Shown in pieces: positions 61,233 to 64,000 of a DNA stretch of 64,000 nt. The DNA lies in NCBI GenBank assembly GCA_014529385.2, contig CM043962.1, positions 124,232,470-124,296,469 of the forward strand. The letters are read 5' to 3'. Source of the stretch: Adiantum capillus-veneris (taxonomy: Eukaryota > Streptophyta > Polypodiopsida > Polypodiales > Pteridaceae). A program made the translations under genes and the position numbers. Position 1 is the first letter of the stretch. Each line of letters begins with the position of its first letter. The notes under the pieces were generated by a model. It saw only the letters and a list, made by a program, of their open reading frames with translations. It made no database searches and was not told the DNA's origin.

Positions 61233-62826
61233 GTAGATTCCGTCCTCGGAAGCTATTGAGGTGAAGCTGGTTCGTCGAGGTGGAAGAGCATTTGAGATGA
61301 ATGTCCTTAGCCTTCTTCAGTCACTGCAAAATCAAACAACATTGGCACAGTAATTGCATTCTCTTAAAAATCATATGCAGTTTTAGGTAGAAAAATTGAT
61401 TGGTAAAAGAATTTCAAACAATTTGTTAGCAATGAACATTAAATTGCAATGTAATCAAATGCATAAACAGATGTAAAGGTAGAAAATTAAACAAGTCTGT
61501 GGTCACTAATTTGACGGTCGAAAGGCACTAGAGATCAAGTATTAATACCATGGGTAAGCTTCTTAATTTTCTGTGGTCAATTAAGTTGTTTAATCGCGAG
61601 AGCCAAGTATTCATGTTCGAGGGCTGACTAGAGGCTATATCTAGAAGACCTTGTAGTTAAGCTACCATAAAAGGAATTTCTCATGAAATCATCGCCTGAC
61701 TGATTACTTTTTCTTTGACCCCCCAAAGTCTTTTCACATTGATTCAATTATGATGTGTGTGCTTATTTTGTATGCCTTGGGTTTTTTGCTTTTCAAGGAA
61801 AAGCACCCACACTGGGAACCTCTAGGGCTCTAGTACCATAGGCAATACATGTGAGTGACGTACCAATTCAAGCTGAGATTTCTCTTCCAGCGTAAGATTT
61901 TACATTGTGGCACTTTGATTTTTTGTTTGTTCATTTTCAGCATTTTAATTTTGTAACTTTGGGGGGTCATATAACACTGTTATCCTCCCCAGGCTCATCA
62001 CATTAGTAAACTCCCTTTATAATACGTAAGCTAAAGGTCAATAGGGTTAAGCCCACTAGAAAGCCCCAGTACATTTCATACAATGCTGCCTAAATCGGAT
62101 TAAGAACCTAAGTAACCATTGCTTATTAGGAAGGCATTCCCCATGGTATTAAGAGAAGATTTCTAATACCTAGCTTGGTCAAACTAGCTTAGTCGGACTG
62201 CTTGATTTTTAAACCTAGACAAGTGACTATGACAAAACACTACATTGAATTAAATGTTTGATACTAAGCAAATGCGCTGAATATTATGCTACCAATCACA
62301 ATCAAAGCAGACAAACATGGATGCAAAAAAGATAAGGGCAATGCTAATGGACAAGAAACACCTGTTTGTGTCGATGGTCGCGCTTGATTTGAAGTGTGAA
62401 CGAGAGAAAGGTTCCATGAAGGTCCAAATCCTATCAATAGCAACACGCTTCTGTACACACTAGGAAACAAAAGGAATACCTCCAGGAGGCACATCAGTGG
62501 GAAAAGAGAACTTTTCTAATCACTCAACTCTAAAACAGAAACACTCCTATCGTACTAATCTTACCTACCCTCCATCACTCAAGTGATGAGGATCAAAGGT
62601 GTTTTATGGCATAGGTTTCTGTTTCACTGTACCAGATGTGACATGTGTAGGTCTGGGTCAATGTTTTGACTTTTAATGTGCATACTCATTTGCTAATTGC
62701 TCTTGCTCTTTATTTTTTGTTTTTGTGAGTATAAAGCTTTATATGTACATTCCCTAAGATCGGAGATATAGAGGTCAGGGAAAAAGGTTCAGAGGGAAGC
62801 AAGTGAATAATGGATGTCCACAAACA
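61233..62826 (-). other. Mostly non-coding interior of N; possible second LTR ending at 62826
   Basis: Minus strand near 61330 reads TTGTTTGATTTTGCAG, a good splice acceptor, followed by an open stretch (SEDGIYIRKGG) into the polypurine tract. Further right, a second tract CCAAGGAAGGGGGG (62827-62840) is followed on the minus strand by TGTTTGTGGACATCC, another possible LTR start at 62826. Either a second nested element or a long 3' region with two tracts; I cannot decide. No gene seen between. Confidence 0.35.
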
Positions 62827-62847
62827 CTCCCCCCTTCCTTGGGTAGA

Positions 62848-64000
62848 TCATATCGTTTGAAATGAGCTTGTCACCCTTTGAAACCAATTGTTCCAGTTGG
62901 TAATAGGTGAGGATTTTTGCCAGTAGTTTTCTATTACCCTAGGTGCCTTGTCAAGCTGCAAGGGTGGTAAGGTACTCTCCCAGGATCGAAATTGAAGTGG
63001 TTCATCAGGCGATTCTTGAACACTGGGAGGTGTGGATTCCTTTGTAGCTTCATGGAGGTCCACTACTATAGATGGAGGCTGTGTAGAAGCTTTTACCTCT
63101 ATGGATGTATTACATGAGGAGCTAGAATCTTCATGGGACTCCCCCCTTCCTGAGCTAGGTGGAACAAATCGTTCTTTCTTTGGTACCCAAACTAGCTCTG
63201 GAGTGGGTGTGTAGCGTTCTGTGATTTTTCCCTTTCCACGATCATTGATTCGTTTTGGAGCTACGGGATTGGGCTCACTTGGGTCAGGTGATAGGTAAGA
63301 GCACAATCTACATTTTGGCACCCAGACTTGATCATTTCCTTGATAGTAGCCTTGGGCTTCCAATAGTCGTTTAGGGATCCAACGCAACGTTTCTTTACAT
63401 TTCTTGGAGCGAGTGGTACGTTTCTTACAAGGCTTCTGTTTTTTAGCACTAGCTATGGTCACTAAAGAAGCTTTAGGGACCCACTTGTATGTTTTCTTCG
63501 TTACATTAGGATGAGTCTTGTTGGAAGCGATATGCATTGCTTGTAGCATATTTAAGGGTACAGGCATTTCATCCCCCTCAGGTGTTACCCAGGTCGTCCC
63601 CCTATTTCCCCAAGTGTCTATGGTTGATGCTAGGTGGACCCAATCCACATTGTCTGATTCCGTCATACCCGGTAACACATCCATGTAAGGAGAATCTTGG
63701 CCAATGTCTGTATCCTTCTTACAAGTGTAACAATATTGTAGTGGGGCCGAGTGAACTGTGGTGTCAGAGCGATGATCAATAATGGTTTTACTCCCTAAGG
63801 GGTGTACCTTACCAGTCACCAAATCCACTCTAAGGACAGAGTCTTGGAATTGCAAATAGACATGATTTTTAGACCAATCATGAACCATTTGTGCTTCCCT
63901 CATGAATGGTCGTCCTAAAATCATTTCATATGACATAAGGTGTTTAGAGAAATCCATTACAATGAACGTATGTCGTACCTTGTGTCCTAGAACTTTGATC
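62848..64000 (-). CDS. Protease-like protein with WVPK repeats, partial
   Basis: Open on the minus strand from the window edge to 62848; the ATG at 63957 is probably internal because the frame stays open upstream. The first part (EMILGRPFMREAQMVHDW, about 63927-63874) matches the second half of retrotransposon aspartic proteases. Then follow a CYTCK pair, a Lys/Arg-rich region and four W(V/I)PK motifs at 63483-63472, 63381-63370, 63324-63313 and 63189-63178, and a Ser/Pro-rich tail. It stops 8 bp before a polypurine-like tract. No RT or integrase follows, so this looks like a non-autonomous element or an element whose pol is deleted. The frame is intact as far as seen, unlike its neighbours. 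Confidence 0.6.
   Translation of the reverse strand, partial: IKVLGHKVRHTFIVMDFSKHLMSYEMILGRPFMREAQMVHDWSKNHVYLQFQDSVLRVDLVTGKVHPLGSKTIIDHRSDTTVHSAPLQYCYTCKKDTDIGQDSPYMDVLPGMTESDNVDWVHLASTIDTWGNRGTTWVTPEGDEMPVPLNMLQAMHIASNKTHPNVTKKTYKWVPKASLVTIASAKKQKPCKKRTTRSKKCKETLRWIPKRLLEAQGYYQGNDQVWVPKCRLCSYLSPDPSEPNPVAPKRINDRGKGKITERYTPTPELVWVPKKERFVPPSSGRGESHEDSSSSCNTSIEVKASTQPPSIVVDLHEATKESTPPSVQESPDEPLQFRSWESTLPPLQLDKAPRVIENYWQKSSPITNWNNWFQRVTSSFQTI

Overview
The window looks like intergenic, repeat-packed nuclear DNA of a land plant. The evidence is a stack of Ty3/gypsy LTR retrotransposons, a short LTR element with an initiator-methionine-type primer site, long (GA)n tracts and a small DNA transposon. 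Two transposase-like gene remnants belong to families I associate mainly with non-flowering plants, algae, fungi and animals, so a fern, lycophyte or other seedless plant with a large genome is my best guess, at low confidence. I see no intact host gene, rRNA, tRNA, CRISPR array or bacterial feature. Almost every coding stretch carries stops or frameshifts.

Layout. 1-2385 is a decayed gypsy pol (element A). It is interrupted by a complete LTR element B (2386-8040, ACGT target duplication) and resumes at 8045 up to its polypurine tract and a 206-bp LTR (8186-8391). An antisense gag remnant E (8407-10329) follows, then an LTR plus tail of element F (10330-11496). A second A-tail/LTR/antisense-gag unit starts at 11497. 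It is split by the 9.4-kb minus-strand element C (12454-21899), which itself contains a foreign plus-strand gag element D (about 16431-18919). The second E gag resumes at 21904-23360, followed by a chromodomain-type gypsy pol G (23560-25640) and its 3' tail. 26-28.4 kb holds dispersed and tandem repeats, including six AT-rich units of about 150 bp. 28473-30406 is a minus-strand transposase-like remnant.

31.9-43.6 kb is a minus-strand gag-protease remnant I, split by complete element J (33646-43255; 2.4-kb LTRs, CCGT target duplication). 43.9-49.3 kb holds LTR family H pieces and a short-LTR minus element L. 49.7-55 kb is a minus-strand DUF7869-type pseudogene, split by a 2-kb insertion (51135-53143, 7-bp target duplication) that carries a TATA box, a first exon with a splice donor and a striking array of small hairpins. 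A 170-bp satellite (54855-55734) is interrupted by element K (55735-60640: LTR, gag, protease, partial reverse transcriptase), which in turn is cut by minus-strand LTR N (60641-61216). The window ends in a minus-strand protease-like reading frame with WVPK repeats.

How they fit together. B and K share LTR ends, primer site and gag, so B looks like the non-autonomous partner of a K-like element. B, D and J all lack reverse transcriptase and integrase. Each encodes gag followed by a long acidic linker and ends in Phe-Asp-Pro-Gly-Gly. That shared design in three otherwise different elements, and the hairpin array at 52.2-52.6 kb, are the two observations I consider most worth following.
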